Positions 16,098 to 24,246 of a stretch of DNA of 64,000 nucleotides are shown piece after piece. Position numbers and translations under genes: made by a program. The stretch is from Myxococcales bacterium (lineage in GTDB: Bacteria > Myxococcota_A > UBA796 > GCA-2862545): contig JAHQVJ010000160.1 in NCBI GenBank assembly GCA_019634415.1, positions 1 to 64,000 of the forward strand. Direction: 5' to 3'. Position 1 is the first letter of the stretch. The number at the start of each line of letters is the position of its first letter. A model generated the notes under the pieces. That model was not told where the DNA came from. It did no database searches and was given only the letters and a program-made list of their open reading frames with translations.

Positions 16098-17847
16098 GGG
16101 GCTCCTCCGACAAGGTGGCGTCGCGCACCTCGAGCTGCATGCGACGGTTGCCGCGCCACACGTTCTCCCCCACGTTCACGAGCAGATCCACCGTGTGCTC
16201 GCGCAGCGTGTCGAGCAGATCGGGCCGGTCCCACCACACCGCCTCCACCGACTTCTCCGGCCCCAAGGGCACGCGGAACTTGAGCAGGTTGCCCTGCTTG
16301 CCCTTGATCTCCACCTTCACCGGCCGCACCCCGCGGATCACGAAGGTGGGCTCGGGGTTGCCCATGCCGAAGGGGCCGAGGCGCGCCAGCTCCCGCAGCA
16401 ACTCGGGGGTCAGCTCCTGCGGGGTGACCTCGGCGTCGATCTCGCGCACGGGGGCCATCTCTTCCCCGTCCACCAGGCTCTGCACGTGCTCCTGCAGGCG
16501 CTCCCGCAGCGTGTCGAGATCGGCGGTGGGCACGGTGAAGCCCGCCGCCGCAGGGTGCCCGCCGTACTTCACCAGCAGGTCGCTGGCAGAGTCCAGGGCG
16601 CGAACGGCATGCACCTCGGGCACGCTGCGCACGCTGCCCACCGCGGTGTCGCCCTGGATGGACACGATGGCCGTGGGCCGGTGCACCTCGTCCTTCACCC
16701 GCGCCGCCACGATGCCCACCACCCCGCGGTGCCAGCCCTCGGACTCCTCGCCCGAGAGCACCACGAAGGGAGGCGGATCCTCACCGATCTTGGTGAGGGC
16801 GTCCTGCACGAGCCTGCGCTGGATGTCCTTGCGCTGGGTGTTCAGCGAGTCGAGCCGGTTGGCGAGCTCGTTGGCCTGCTCGTGCTCGCGAGTGGTGAGC
16901 AGCTCCACCACCAGGGTGGCGTCCGCCACTCGGCCTGCGGCGTTGATGCGTGGCCCCAACCGGAAGCCGAGATCGATGGGGCGAATGCTGCCGGCCTGCA
17001 GGCCGCTCACGCCGATCAGCGAGGCGAGCCCCGCATGGTGGCGGCCCTCGTTGAGCTCCGCGAGGCCCAGGGTGACGATGGCGCGGTTCTCCAGCGTGTT
17101 CAGGGGCACCATGTCGGCTACCGTGCCCACGGCTGCGAGCTTGAGCATGGAGCGGAGGATGGCGTCGCGCTTGGGGTGCTCGGCGAGCAGCGCCTCCGCC
17201 AGCTTGAGGCTCACACCGCAGGCGGCAAGCGATCCGTTGGGGTAGTCGCAGTCCTCCTGAGGCGGACACAGCACCGTGGCACCCTCCGGCACGGACGCCC
17301 CCTTGGGCAGGTGGTGGTCGCAGATCAGCACGTCTACGCCACCCGCGTTGGCGGCAGCCACCGCCTTGTGGTCTCGCACGCCGATGTCCGCCGTGACCAC
17401 CAGCCCCACCCCGTCGGCCGCAGCCTGCTCGGCGGCCTTCTGGCTGAAGCCGTAGCCCTCGCCGAAGCGGTTGGGGATGTGGTAGTCGAGCTGCACCTCG
17501 GGATCCATCACCCGCAGCGCGGCCTGCAGGATCAGCGAGGAGGTGGTGCCGTCCACGTCGTAGTCGGTGACCACGCGAATGCGCTGCTTGTCGCGCAGCG
17601 CCCGCTTCAGCCGATCGAGGGCCACCTCCATGTTGTGCATGCCCAGCGGGTCGTGGAAGTGCTCCATCCGCGGAGCCAGCCACTCCTCGGGGGCGAACCC
17701 GTGGGGATTGCCCTGACCGCGAAGGGCCAAGATCGTGGCAGCGGCCTCCGACAGACCCGTGGCCTCTCGCAAGGCTGCCACTTGGTCCACGTCGATGCTC
17801 CGAGGAGCCCACTTCGCCCCGGTGAGGCTCAAGTCCGCTTCATCCAT
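16078..17847 (-). CDS. recJ: Single-stranded-DNA-specific exonuclease RecJ
   Basis: RecJ, a 5'-to-3' exonuclease for single-stranded DNA used in recombination repair, mismatch repair and replication restart. The 589-residue length is typical. The DHH phosphoesterase motifs are intact: DYDVDGTTS (residues 95-103), VTADIG (151-156), CDHHLPKG with DHH at 177-179, then the DHHA1 domain (LGPRINAAGR and YGGHPAAAGFTV) and the C-terminal OB-fold. The ATG at 17847 was chosen; a TTG three codons upstream is also possible. A -10-like GATACT lies eight bases before this ATG and there is no ribosome site. The gene ends within the convergent DUF2846-like gene. Confidence 0.97.
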   Translation of the reverse strand: MDEADLSLTGAKWAPRSIDVDQVAALREATGLSEAAATILALRGQGNPHGFAPEEWLAPRMEHFHDPLGMHNMEVALDRLKRALRDKQRIRVVTDYDVDGTTSSLILQAALRVMDPEVQLDYHIPNRFGEGYGFSQKAAEQAAADGVGLVVTADIGVRDHKAVAAANAGGVDVLICDHHLPKGASVPEGATVLCPPQEDCDYPNGSLAACGVSLKLAEALLAEHPKRDAILRSMLKLAAVGTVADMVPLNTLENRAIVTLGLAELNEGRHHAGLASLIGVSGLQAGSIRPIDLGFRLGPRINAAGRVADATLVVELLTTREHEQANELANRLDSLNTQRKDIQRRLVQDALTKIGEDPPPFVVLSGEESEGWHRGVVGIVAARVKDEVHRPTAIVSIQGDTAVGSVRSVPEVHAVRALDSASDLLVKYGGHPAAAGFTVPTADLDTLRERLQEHVQSLVDGEEMAPVREIDAEVTPQELTPELLRELARLGPFGMGNPEPTFVIRGVRPVKVEIKGKQGNLLKFRVPLGPEKSVEAVWWDRPDLLDTLREHTVDLLVNVGENVWRGNRRMQLEVRDATLSEEPPSEVPL

Positions 17848-17895
17848 TGTCGACAAGTATCGTCCGCCCAGGTCCGTTTCTGTCCGGGCTTGCTT

Positions 17896-19032
17896 CTACA
17901 GGAAGACCCCGAACAGATAGGCCAACAGTAGGCCGATGATGGCCCCGCTGGTGACGCCGAGCAGGCCGTACCACATGGGCGGCAGATCACGGCCCCGTTG
18001 GCTCATGCGATCCACTTCTTCCTGATCGGGCAAGTGGTCGAAGACGGACCCCGACGAGCCAGACGATGCCGCGACGGCCACGGGGCTCGCCGAGGTGAGC
18101 ACGTCGGTGTCGACGGGACGGTTGCGCAGCAGCACGGCCAGCGGGCGGCTGTCGCCTCCCCCCATGCGCTTCATCTCCACGACCACCAGCACGCCCTCCC
18201 CCGTGACCACCGCGGTCTGCACCCGCACGGGATGGGAGCCCACGAACTCCTGCGGCTGGAAGGCCAGCTCCACCGTGGGGCCCTCGAGCAGCCCCGGATC
18301 GTCGGGCGCCACCTCGTCCATCGCTGTGTGGGGTGTGGCCTCGGAGCGGTGCTGGATGTTCTCCACGTGCTGCCGGATCACGTCGGCGTCGGTCAGCGCA
18401 TCGGCGTGCACCGCCGTCAGCGGGATCACGTCCTCGCCCGCCAGGGTGTCGCGCACCCGCGCCACCACCGACGTCGCGATCTCGGCGTGGGTCTCCTCCA
18501 CCCCCGCGCCCTCCTTGGCCACGGCCTCCACCACGGGGAATCCGTAGGGGTTGAGATCGAAGATCACCTCGTCGGTGGTGCGCGCATCGGCGGCGTCGGC
18601 GTGGTTGACCTGGATCACCACCGGGATGGCGCTCAGCTCGAGCCCCGTGCGCGTGAGCATCGCCTCGAGCTCGAGCAGGTGGTCGAGGTTGGACTGGCTG
18701 CGGTCCGAGCGCGCATCGGCCACGAACACCACGGCGTCCACGTTGCTCACCACCTCCTCGCGGTGGGCGCTCACGTCGATCCCGCCTGGCAAGCTGTAGA
18801 TCCGCCACACCAGCTGGAACCCCTCCACGGGGGGGTCACGCAGCGGGATGAAGTCGAAGTACCAGGACCGCTCCTCCTCGCCCCGCGGCCCAAAACGGTG
18901 GAGCGGACTCTTCTTCTGGCCCTTCACGAGGTTCCACAGGCGCTCGACGTTCGTGTTGCACCCGGCCCCGCTGGCGCCGAAGTAGACGATCTTCGCGGTG
19001 ATCTCTCGCGTGGAGAAGTTGATCGTCGCCAT
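17896..19032 (-). CDS. MglA-like small GTPase relative with degenerate P-loop and membrane tail
   Basis: A 378-residue relative of the MglA Ras-like GTPases that control polarity and motility in myxobacteria. The N-terminal 200 residues follow MglA closely (INFSTREITAKIVYFG, WRIYSLPGG in place of HLYTVPGQ, VDAVVFVADAR, IPVVIQVNHADA). The nucleotide site is altered. The P-loop reads GASGAGCNTN (19-28), so the invariant Lys of GKT is Cys25 and the next residue is Asn; the base-recognition NKxD is NHAD. It is therefore probably unable to hydrolyse GTP normally. A Ser/Gly-rich linker and one C-terminal helix (about 353-378) suggest a tail-anchored inner-membrane protein. The ATG at 19032 is preceded by TATACT at eight bases and no ribosome site. 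Confidence 0.85.
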   Translation of the reverse strand: MATINFSTREITAKIVYFGASGAGCNTNVERLWNLVKGQKKSPLHRFGPRGEEERSWYFDFIPLRDPPVEGFQLVWRIYSLPGGIDVSAHREEVVSNVDAVVFVADARSDRSQSNLDHLLELEAMLTRTGLELSAIPVVIQVNHADAADARTTDEVIFDLNPYGFPVVEAVAKEGAGVEETHAEIATSVVARVRDTLAGEDVIPLTAVHADALTDADVIRQHVENIQHRSEATPHTAMDEVAPDDPGLLEGPTVELAFQPQEFVGSHPVRVQTAVVTGEGVLVVVEMKRMGGGDSRPLAVLLRNRPVDTDVLTSASPVAVAASSGSSGSVFDHLPDQEEVDRMSQRGRDLPPMWYGLLGVTSGAIIGLLLAYLFGVFL

Positions 19033-19040
19033 GGGGCGCG

Positions 19041-19046
19041 AGTATA
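19041..19046 (-). promoter_or_regulatory. -10 box (TATACT) eight bases before the MglA-like gene
   Basis: On the minus strand TATACT, one mismatch from consensus, ends eight bases before the ATG at 19032 with no ribosome site between, consistent with a leaderless or nearly leaderless mRNA. Confidence 0.45.
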
Positions 19047-19085
19047 CCGCCGCAGGGTTACCGGGTGCGCCACCTAGGAGGGCAC

Positions 19086-19997
19086 GTGATCCCCTGGTTC
19101 GAGGTGATCGCCATCGAGATCCCCGTCGTGGGCATCCCGCTGCACGGCTTCGGGCTGTTCGTGGCCCTGGGCTTCATCTTCGGCAGCCGCGCCGCCATCG
19201 GTCGCGCGGACCGCATGGGGCTCGACGGCGATGCGATCAACCGCCTCGTCACGTGGCTCGTCGTGGGCACCTTCGTGGGCGGTCACGTGGGCTACGGCCT
19301 GATGTACAAGTTCGACGAGTACATGGCCGACCCCATCCAGTTCCTGTACGTCTGGCAGGGCCTGTCGAGCTTCGGCGGCTTCATCGTCTGCATCCCGCTG
19401 GCCATCTGGTTCTTCACCCGCGAGAAGATGCCGGTGTGGAACTACCTGGACTGCCTGGCCTACGGCATGGCGCTCGGCTGGTTCCTGGGGCGCATGGGCT
19501 GCTTCGTGGCCCACGACCACCCCGGCTCGGAGACGGACTTCTTCCTGGGCGTGTGGTGCCGCCCCACCGAGGGTCACCTCCTCGACCTACCGAACTGGCT
19601 GGTGCTGGGTGCTGGCGAGCCGAACATGCCGTGGGGCCCCTGCGCCAAGGACTCCTCCATCGACGTGGTGCACGACACGGGCCTGTACGAGGCGCTGTGG
19701 TCGCTCACCATGTTCGGCGTGCTCACCCTGATGGATCGCAAGTCCTGGAAGCCCGGCATCCTGGTGCTGGTGTTCGGCCTGGCCTACGGTCCCTTCCGCT
19801 TCATGACGGACTCGCTGCGTCCCGAGTACTCCGATCCCACCACCTTCGGTCTGACCCCGGCCCAGTACGGTGCCGCGGCCTTCACGCTGATCTGCCTGGC
19901 GATGCTGGCGATTCGCTTGCAGTCCGACGACGAGCCGGTGGGCCCACCCGCCGCCGCAGCGCCCGACGAGCCCTCCGAAGCGCCCGACGAGGCCTAG
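19086..19997 (+). CDS. lgt: Prolipoprotein diacylglyceryl transferase
   Basis: Lgt, the inner-membrane enzyme that adds diacylglycerol from phosphatidylglycerol to the lipobox cysteine of prolipoproteins. The 303-residue protein has about seven membrane helices and the family signature GWFLGRMGCFVAHDHPG (about 131-147, matching G-R-x-G-x-F-x-N-x-E with substitutions), with HGFGLFVALGF near the N-terminus. The C-terminus carries an extra Pro/Ala/Glu tail of about 25 residues. The GTG at 19086 has AGGAGGG just upstream; the earlier in-frame GTG at 19065 has none. The window's many short-signal lipoproteins would be its substrates. It is divergent from the MglA-like gene and ends four bases inside the PilZ gene. 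Confidence 0.95.
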   Translation: MIPWFEVIAIEIPVVGIPLHGFGLFVALGFIFGSRAAIGRADRMGLDGDAINRLVTWLVVGTFVGGHVGYGLMYKFDEYMADPIQFLYVWQGLSSFGGFIVCIPLAIWFFTREKMPVWNYLDCLAYGMALGWFLGRMGCFVAHDHPGSETDFFLGVWCRPTEGHLLDLPNWLVLGAGEPNMPWGPCAKDSSIDVVHDTGLYEALWSLTMFGVLTLMDRKSWKPGILVLVFGLAYGPFRFMTDSLRPEYSDPTTFGLTPAQYGAAAFTLICLAMLAIRLQSDDEPVGPPAAAAPDEPSEAPDEA

Positions 19998-20875
19998 CTC
20001 TCCCAGGAGGGCAGCCGCGTGCCGCAGTGCCCGCAGTTGCGCGCGTCCGAGCTCCAGCCGCTGCCGCACCGCAGGCAGCTCCGCTCCACACCGTTGAAGG
20101 GGTGGGCCGCGGTGGCCACCAGGCTGTCCCAGTCCGGAAAGTGGGTGGGCTCCTCGTCGCGAGGGGTGCCACACGCCGGGCAGTGCGCGTGGGCATCGGC
20201 GAGGAGCGGGGTGGTGCCGCAGCCAGGACACACCCAGTGCGCCTCGAAGCGCTCGTCCTCCACCTCTCCGTCCACGTAGGCCACGCCGTAGCGAACCCCC
20301 ATGGGCACCAGCCGGCGATGACGAACCATGCACAGCCGAGGCACGTCGTCGAGCACGCAGATCATCTGCTTCGTCTGGCACAGCCGGGCCTCCGCCTGGG
20401 GCACGAAGCGCAGCCCCGCCCCTCCCTCGGAGACGTCCAGCACCGTGGCGGCCAGTCGCCTGCCAGAGGTGGGCCCTGCGTCGATCAGCGCCTGCACCAC
20501 CACCTCCTCGGAGGACGACAGCGCCAGACGCGGCCAGGAGCGTCGATCCGAGCGCGGGGCCAGCCCCTCCGGCATCACCTCGGCCCAGATCGTCGGGTCG
20601 TCGGGCTGCACCTCCAGGATCACCCGGTTCCCCAGATCCTCCACCACCACCAGCTTGGCGCGGCTCTTGGCCGGCCTCCCCATGCTGCGGGTCGCGACGC
20701 CCAGGGTGACCATGGCCCCCAGCGGCAGATGGGAGGGCGCGTGAGCCGCCTCGAAGGCCAGGCGCGGCTGGCCCGGGGACTGATCGGAGACCAGCCGCCC
20801 CATCCAGCGGTCCTCCCCTTGGCGCAGCACCACGAAGATGGCGTCCTTCGAGCTCGCCGCACCTGGGGCCGCCAT
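19994..20875 (-). CDS. PilZ-domain protein with C-terminal zinc ribbons
   Basis: A 293-residue soluble protein. The middle has a PilZ-like block (DRRSWPRLALSSSEEVVV, about 110-127, resembling the R-x-x-x-R motif, then VLDVSEGGAGLRF, about 144-156, matching D-x-S-x-x-G), so it may bind cyclic di-GMP. The first half looks like a second, more diverged beta-barrel. The C-terminus has four CxxC knuckles (CPGCG, CPACG, CLRCG, CGHCG) that would form two zinc ribbons. The ATG at 20875 has GGAGGAG four bases upstream. PilZ plus zinc ribbons suggests a cyclic-di-GMP-responsive adaptor, but the partner is unknown. It diverges from the SGNH gene. Confidence 0.8.
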   Translation of the reverse strand: MAAPGAASSKDAIFVVLRQGEDRWMGRLVSDQSPGQPRLAFEAAHAPSHLPLGAMVTLGVATRSMGRPAKSRAKLVVVEDLGNRVILEVQPDDPTIWAEVMPEGLAPRSDRRSWPRLALSSSEEVVVQALIDAGPTSGRRLAATVLDVSEGGAGLRFVPQAEARLCQTKQMICVLDDVPRLCMVRHRRLVPMGVRYGVAYVDGEVEDERFEAHWVCPGCGTTPLLADAHAHCPACGTPRDEEPTHFPDWDSLVATAAHPFNGVERSCLRCGSGWSSDARNCGHCGTRLPSWES

Positions 20876-20958
20876 GTCACTCCTCCACCGGCGCCACGGA
20901 CTCCAGCCAGAGCGCCACTACGTTCTCGGGCTTGCGGGCAACGATCTTGAGCCCGGAG

Positions 20959-20964
20959 TAAGGT
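20959..20964 (+). promoter_or_regulatory. -10 box (TAAGGT) eight bases before the SGNH gene
   Basis: TAAGGT ends eight bases before the ATG at 20973 with no ribosome site, another candidate leaderless start. Confidence 0.4.
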
Positions 20965-20972
20965 CTTCGGTC

Positions 20973-23222
20973 ATGGGGCGTCCCCTCTCACCCATCGCTG
21001 CGCTGTCGGCCCTGCTGGGGCCTGCGTTGGTGCTCGGCGCCGCCGCCTGGGCGCTGATGGGATTTCGAGATGCCGACGACGCGATGGCGGATCGCAACGC
21101 GGGCCGGATCCTCAACGCCCAGGTCATCGACGGGGACGCCGCCGCGGCCATGGATCGGATCCTCGAGGCGCGGGACCCCGAGATCCTCGTGCTCGGTCCG
21201 AGCTACGCCAACACCAACGTGCGGCCCGGGCTGCTCGCCGCCACGGTGGGGGCGGACCCGAGCCGCATCGCGCTGCTCTCGGTGCCCAACTCGGTGGGCT
21301 CGCACTGGTACGCCATCCTGAAGTACCGCCTGTTCGAGGCAGGCTACCGGCCCAAGCTCGTGGTGGTGGTGAGCGGCCTGCAGTCCATGCTCCTCACCAC
21401 ACCGCTGACCGAGTCGAGCTTCGTGAACCTGCGCGTCCAGCTCCCCGACGAAGGAGATCCGCTGATCCGGCGCAAGGTCACCGGCTCGGCCGATCTGGCC
21501 TGGGCCCGGATCCGGGAGCAGCGTGGGAAGGTGCGCAGCCACTTGTTCGCACGCCTGCGATCCGCGGCGGTGTTCTGGTGGGACGACGAGCAGACGCGAG
21601 CCGCCCTGGGGCGCGTCTTCGACGACCGCGGCGTGGACATGTCGCTGCACGGCACGTCGGTGCCGGTGGTGGAGTCGAGCCTCGAGGGGGAGCGCGCCTA
21701 CACGCCCGATCTGCTGCCCGCCCCCGCCGACAGCTTCCTCGCAGACGTCACCCAGCTCGCTCGGGAGCACGGCACCCAGATCGTGTGGGTGAGGCCCCCC
21801 ATGTCTCCCCACATCCCCGAGCACCTCGACGACATCGTGCCAGTCGGTGTGCACCAAGCCGCCGTGGCTCAGGTGGAGGCCCAGGGCGGCCGGTTCGTGG
21901 ACATGCGGTCGCTGCCCATGACCAGCGCGATGTTCCGCAACGAAGACCACATGAACGAAGAGGGCTCGCGGCGCTTCACCGCAGCACTGGCCGCAGCGCT
22001 GGTGGAGTCCTTCGAGGACAGCCCGACAAGCCACCCTTTCGACGACGCGCGCGTGCAGATCCGCACCACGCCCGAGCACGCCGTGCCTCCCGACCTCTCC
22101 GAGCTGCCCGGCTCGGGCCTGTGGCTGCCCCCTGGCTCCACCACCACGATCTCCGCAGACAAGCCCTGGGACCCAGCCACCCCCTTCCTGCTGTCGGTGG
22201 CGGCCGAGCACCTGGGCGTGCCAGGAGATCCTCCCCCACTGCGGCTGGAGCACGACGGGCTTCGCGCCCCCCTTCGCGCCAACGGCACCATCGACGGACG
22301 CACGCGCTGGGTGGGCCAGCTGCAGACGGCCGCCCCCACGGAGCCCTTCACCGTCACCCTCACCGTGAATCCACGCCACTGGGTTCGCGTGAATGCGCTG
22401 GCCGTCGGTCCGCGCCTGTCGCGCTTCTTCCTGGTCGGCGACCTCACCGGACTTCAGGGTGCCAGGGTGCGCCTGCTCGGTGGCGCCGAGCTGCGAGACG
22501 GCACGGTGGTCCGCAACGGGCTGCGCCCGACCTACTCGAAGCCACCCGTGCGGGTGCCGGGCCACGACCGGCCCGTGACCGACCTCGGTGGCCTCACCGC
22601 CGCCTTCGAGACCGAGCGGTGGGCCTTCCTGTCGGACGAGGCCACGCGCGGGGCCACCAGCTGGGGACGCCGCTGCTCTCCGCTGCGCATCCTCGAGGAC
22701 GGCACGCTGCTGCCCAACGCCAACGTGCCCTGCTCCGAGGTCCGCCGCGGTGAGGGACGCTCCTGCCACACCACCGAGCGCATCTACTTCTCCGCATCGG
22801 ACGCGACCAACCCCGCCACCAACGGGCGCACCTACCGACTCGTGCTCGACGACTCCCGCACCTGCGACACGGAAGCCTGGATCTACCCGGTGGACACACT
22901 TCGGTTGCCGATCCCACCCACACGCCTCGAGCCCCTCACCCGCGGCGCCGCCCGCATGACGCTGGACCTCCGCTACCTGAATTTCCGTCCTGCCGAGATC
23001 ACGGTTCGTCTGCGTGCTTCGGACCGTGTCTTGGTAGAGGAGACCCTGGACGGGCGACGCTTCCACGGCGAAACCGTCACCTGGATCCTCGACCCACCGC
23101 TGCGCCCCGAAGACGAGCCCGCGCAGCTGGAGATCGACAACCTCGCGCACACCTTCTACCTGCTGCGGGAGGTCACGTTTTCCGAGGTCGCGGGCGGCAT
23201 GACACACAGCGCAGAACCGTGA
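20973..23222 (+). CDS. Membrane-anchored SGNH-hydrolase-like protein
   Basis: A 749-residue protein with one N-terminal membrane helix (about residues 7-29) and a long extracytoplasmic part. The first 350 residues look like an SGNH/GDSL-type hydrolase or acyltransferase. They show block I as LVLGPSYANTN (Ser in G-x-S), a block III-like segment, and a C-terminal DHMNEEGSRRFT that supplies the Asp-x-x-His pair, the arrangement seen in AlgJ/DltD-like proteins. The C-terminal 350 residues are beta-rich, with paired cysteines, and I do not recognise them. The ATG at 20973 was chosen; the longer frame lacks the membrane anchor. It may modify a surface polysaccharide, but no glycan operon flanks it. 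Confidence 0.72.
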   Translation: MGRPLSPIAALSALLGPALVLGAAAWALMGFRDADDAMADRNAGRILNAQVIDGDAAAAMDRILEARDPEILVLGPSYANTNVRPGLLAATVGADPSRIALLSVPNSVGSHWYAILKYRLFEAGYRPKLVVVVSGLQSMLLTTPLTESSFVNLRVQLPDEGDPLIRRKVTGSADLAWARIREQRGKVRSHLFARLRSAAVFWWDDEQTRAALGRVFDDRGVDMSLHGTSVPVVESSLEGERAYTPDLLPAPADSFLADVTQLAREHGTQIVWVRPPMSPHIPEHLDDIVPVGVHQAAVAQVEAQGGRFVDMRSLPMTSAMFRNEDHMNEEGSRRFTAALAAALVESFEDSPTSHPFDDARVQIRTTPEHAVPPDLSELPGSGLWLPPGSTTTISADKPWDPATPFLLSVAAEHLGVPGDPPPLRLEHDGLRAPLRANGTIDGRTRWVGQLQTAAPTEPFTVTLTVNPRHWVRVNALAVGPRLSRFFLVGDLTGLQGARVRLLGGAELRDGTVVRNGLRPTYSKPPVRVPGHDRPVTDLGGLTAAFETERWAFLSDEATRGATSWGRRCSPLRILEDGTLLPNANVPCSEVRRGEGRSCHTTERIYFSASDATNPATNGRTYRLVLDDSRTCDTEAWIYPVDTLRLPIPPTRLEPLTRGAARMTLDLRYLNFRPAEITVRLRASDRVLVEETLDGRRFHGETVTWILDPPLRPEDEPAQLEIDNLAHTFYLLREVTFSEVAGGMTHSAEP

Positions 23223-23272
23223 GATAACGGTAGGATCTCCCCGACAGAAGACCGGCCTTCCCCGACCGGAAT

Positions 23273-23287
23273 CGAGAGACCCTCTCG
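23273..23287 (+). terminator. Hairpin in the gap after the SGNH gene
   Basis: CGAGAG and CTCTCG form a perfect six-base stem around ACC, followed by TGTT, 50 bases after the SGNH stop. It is a weak intrinsic terminator candidate. The rest of the 223-base gap (23223-23445) shows a CTCGCAC/GTGCGAG repeat near 23330 and no gene. Confidence 0.4.
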
Positions 23288-23445
23288 TGTTGCCACACTC
23301 GCAAATTACCCATTCTGCACACTTATCCTCGCACCTGTGCGAGCATCACGGTATACGTGACGTACTCTCCGCGGACCGCCCGGTCTGCAGCAGTCCCTTC
23401 ACTGCACCCTCCTCCCTCTCCCCACCCACAGCCCCACGAACCGCC

Positions 23446-24207
23446 ATGACTGATCACTTCGCCGGTGACCAACAGCCGGTCGACGCGCACAACGAGCCCG
23501 AGGTTCGCGAGCGCGAGGCCCTCGAGGAGCGGGTCCGCCGCACCCACGACAACCTGATGGCATGGCGAAAGACGGCCCTACGCCGACGTGAGGCCTGGGA
23601 TCGGGCGCAGGAGATCGCAGCTCAGGAAGCTCGGCTCCGCAGGCAGATGTGGACCCAGCGCGCTGGCGTCGCCGCTGCCGCTGCCTTCCTGATCGGCTTG
23701 TCCGCGGCCTTCGTGGCTCCCCGGGGGGAGCTGATGGACGTCCGGGTCCCGGAGCGACGGGTTCCCACGGTGTCCCACGTGGTCGCCCCCACCTCCGCTC
23801 CCGCTGCACTCACCGCGGTCGACAACCACGACTACACGGTGAACGTGCCCCCGGTGCCCGTCACCGACAGCATCGGACCTGGCGGCTTGAGGGTAGACGC
23901 AGGCACCGTGCGCACCTGGCGCGACCGCGCCCACCAGTGGGTGTACTTCGAGGTCGAGGCCAACGACGCGACCTGGATGACCTGGCGAGATGCCGCCGGC
24001 AAGGCGGTGCTCACCGACATGCGCTGCTTCCGGCCCGAGGCTGGCGTGCGGCGCTGCGTGGCCGGTCGGGGCCTCGAGCGGATCGAGGCCGAGGTGGCGG
24101 CTGGAGCCCAGGAGGGCACCTGGTCCGTCGAGGTCTGCGTGCCCGCTGGCTGCACCCACGCGGCCACCTTCGACGTGGGTCGGACCAACGCGCTGGCTCG
24201 CCGCTAA
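23446..24207 (+). CDS. Hypothetical single-pass membrane protein
   Basis: A 254-residue protein I do not recognise. Residues 1-65 are charged and helical (runs of Arg and Glu), likely cytoplasmic and possibly coiled coil. One membrane helix follows (about 70-92), then an extracytoplasmic part of about 160 residues with four cysteines (CFRPEAGVRRC and CVPAGC), likely forming disulfides. The shape resembles a membrane-bound signalling or anchoring protein. The ATG at 23446 was chosen because the charged N-terminal domain begins there; no ribosome site is obvious. Neighbours are the SGNH protein and a sulfatase, both surface enzymes. Confidence 0.7.
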   Translation: MTDHFAGDQQPVDAHNEPEVREREALEERVRRTHDNLMAWRKTALRRREAWDRAQEIAAQEARLRRQMWTQRAGVAAAAAFLIGLSAAFVAPRGELMDVRVPERRVPTVSHVVAPTSAPAALTAVDNHDYTVNVPPVPVTDSIGPGGLRVDAGTVRTWRDRAHQWVYFEVEANDATWMTWRDAAGKAVLTDMRCFRPEAGVRRCVAGRGLERIEAEVAAGAQEGTWSVEVCVPAGCTHAATFDVGRTNALARR

Positions 24208-24231
24208 GGTAGCGCTGCACAGCTCATCCGG

Positions 24232-24240
24232 TGGTACATT
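24232..24240 (+). promoter_or_regulatory. Extended -10 (TGGTACATT), leaderless start of the sulfatase operon
   Basis: TGG-TACATT ends six bases before the GTG at 24247, with no ribosome site. It is nearly the same sequence as the element before the cyclophilin gene. Confidence 0.5.
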
Positions 24241-24246
24241 GCCCAC

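Noticed and set aside
20988-23207. A 739-codon minus-strand frame
   Set aside because: Antisense shadow of the SGNH gene; His/Gln/Gly-rich composition with no motif.
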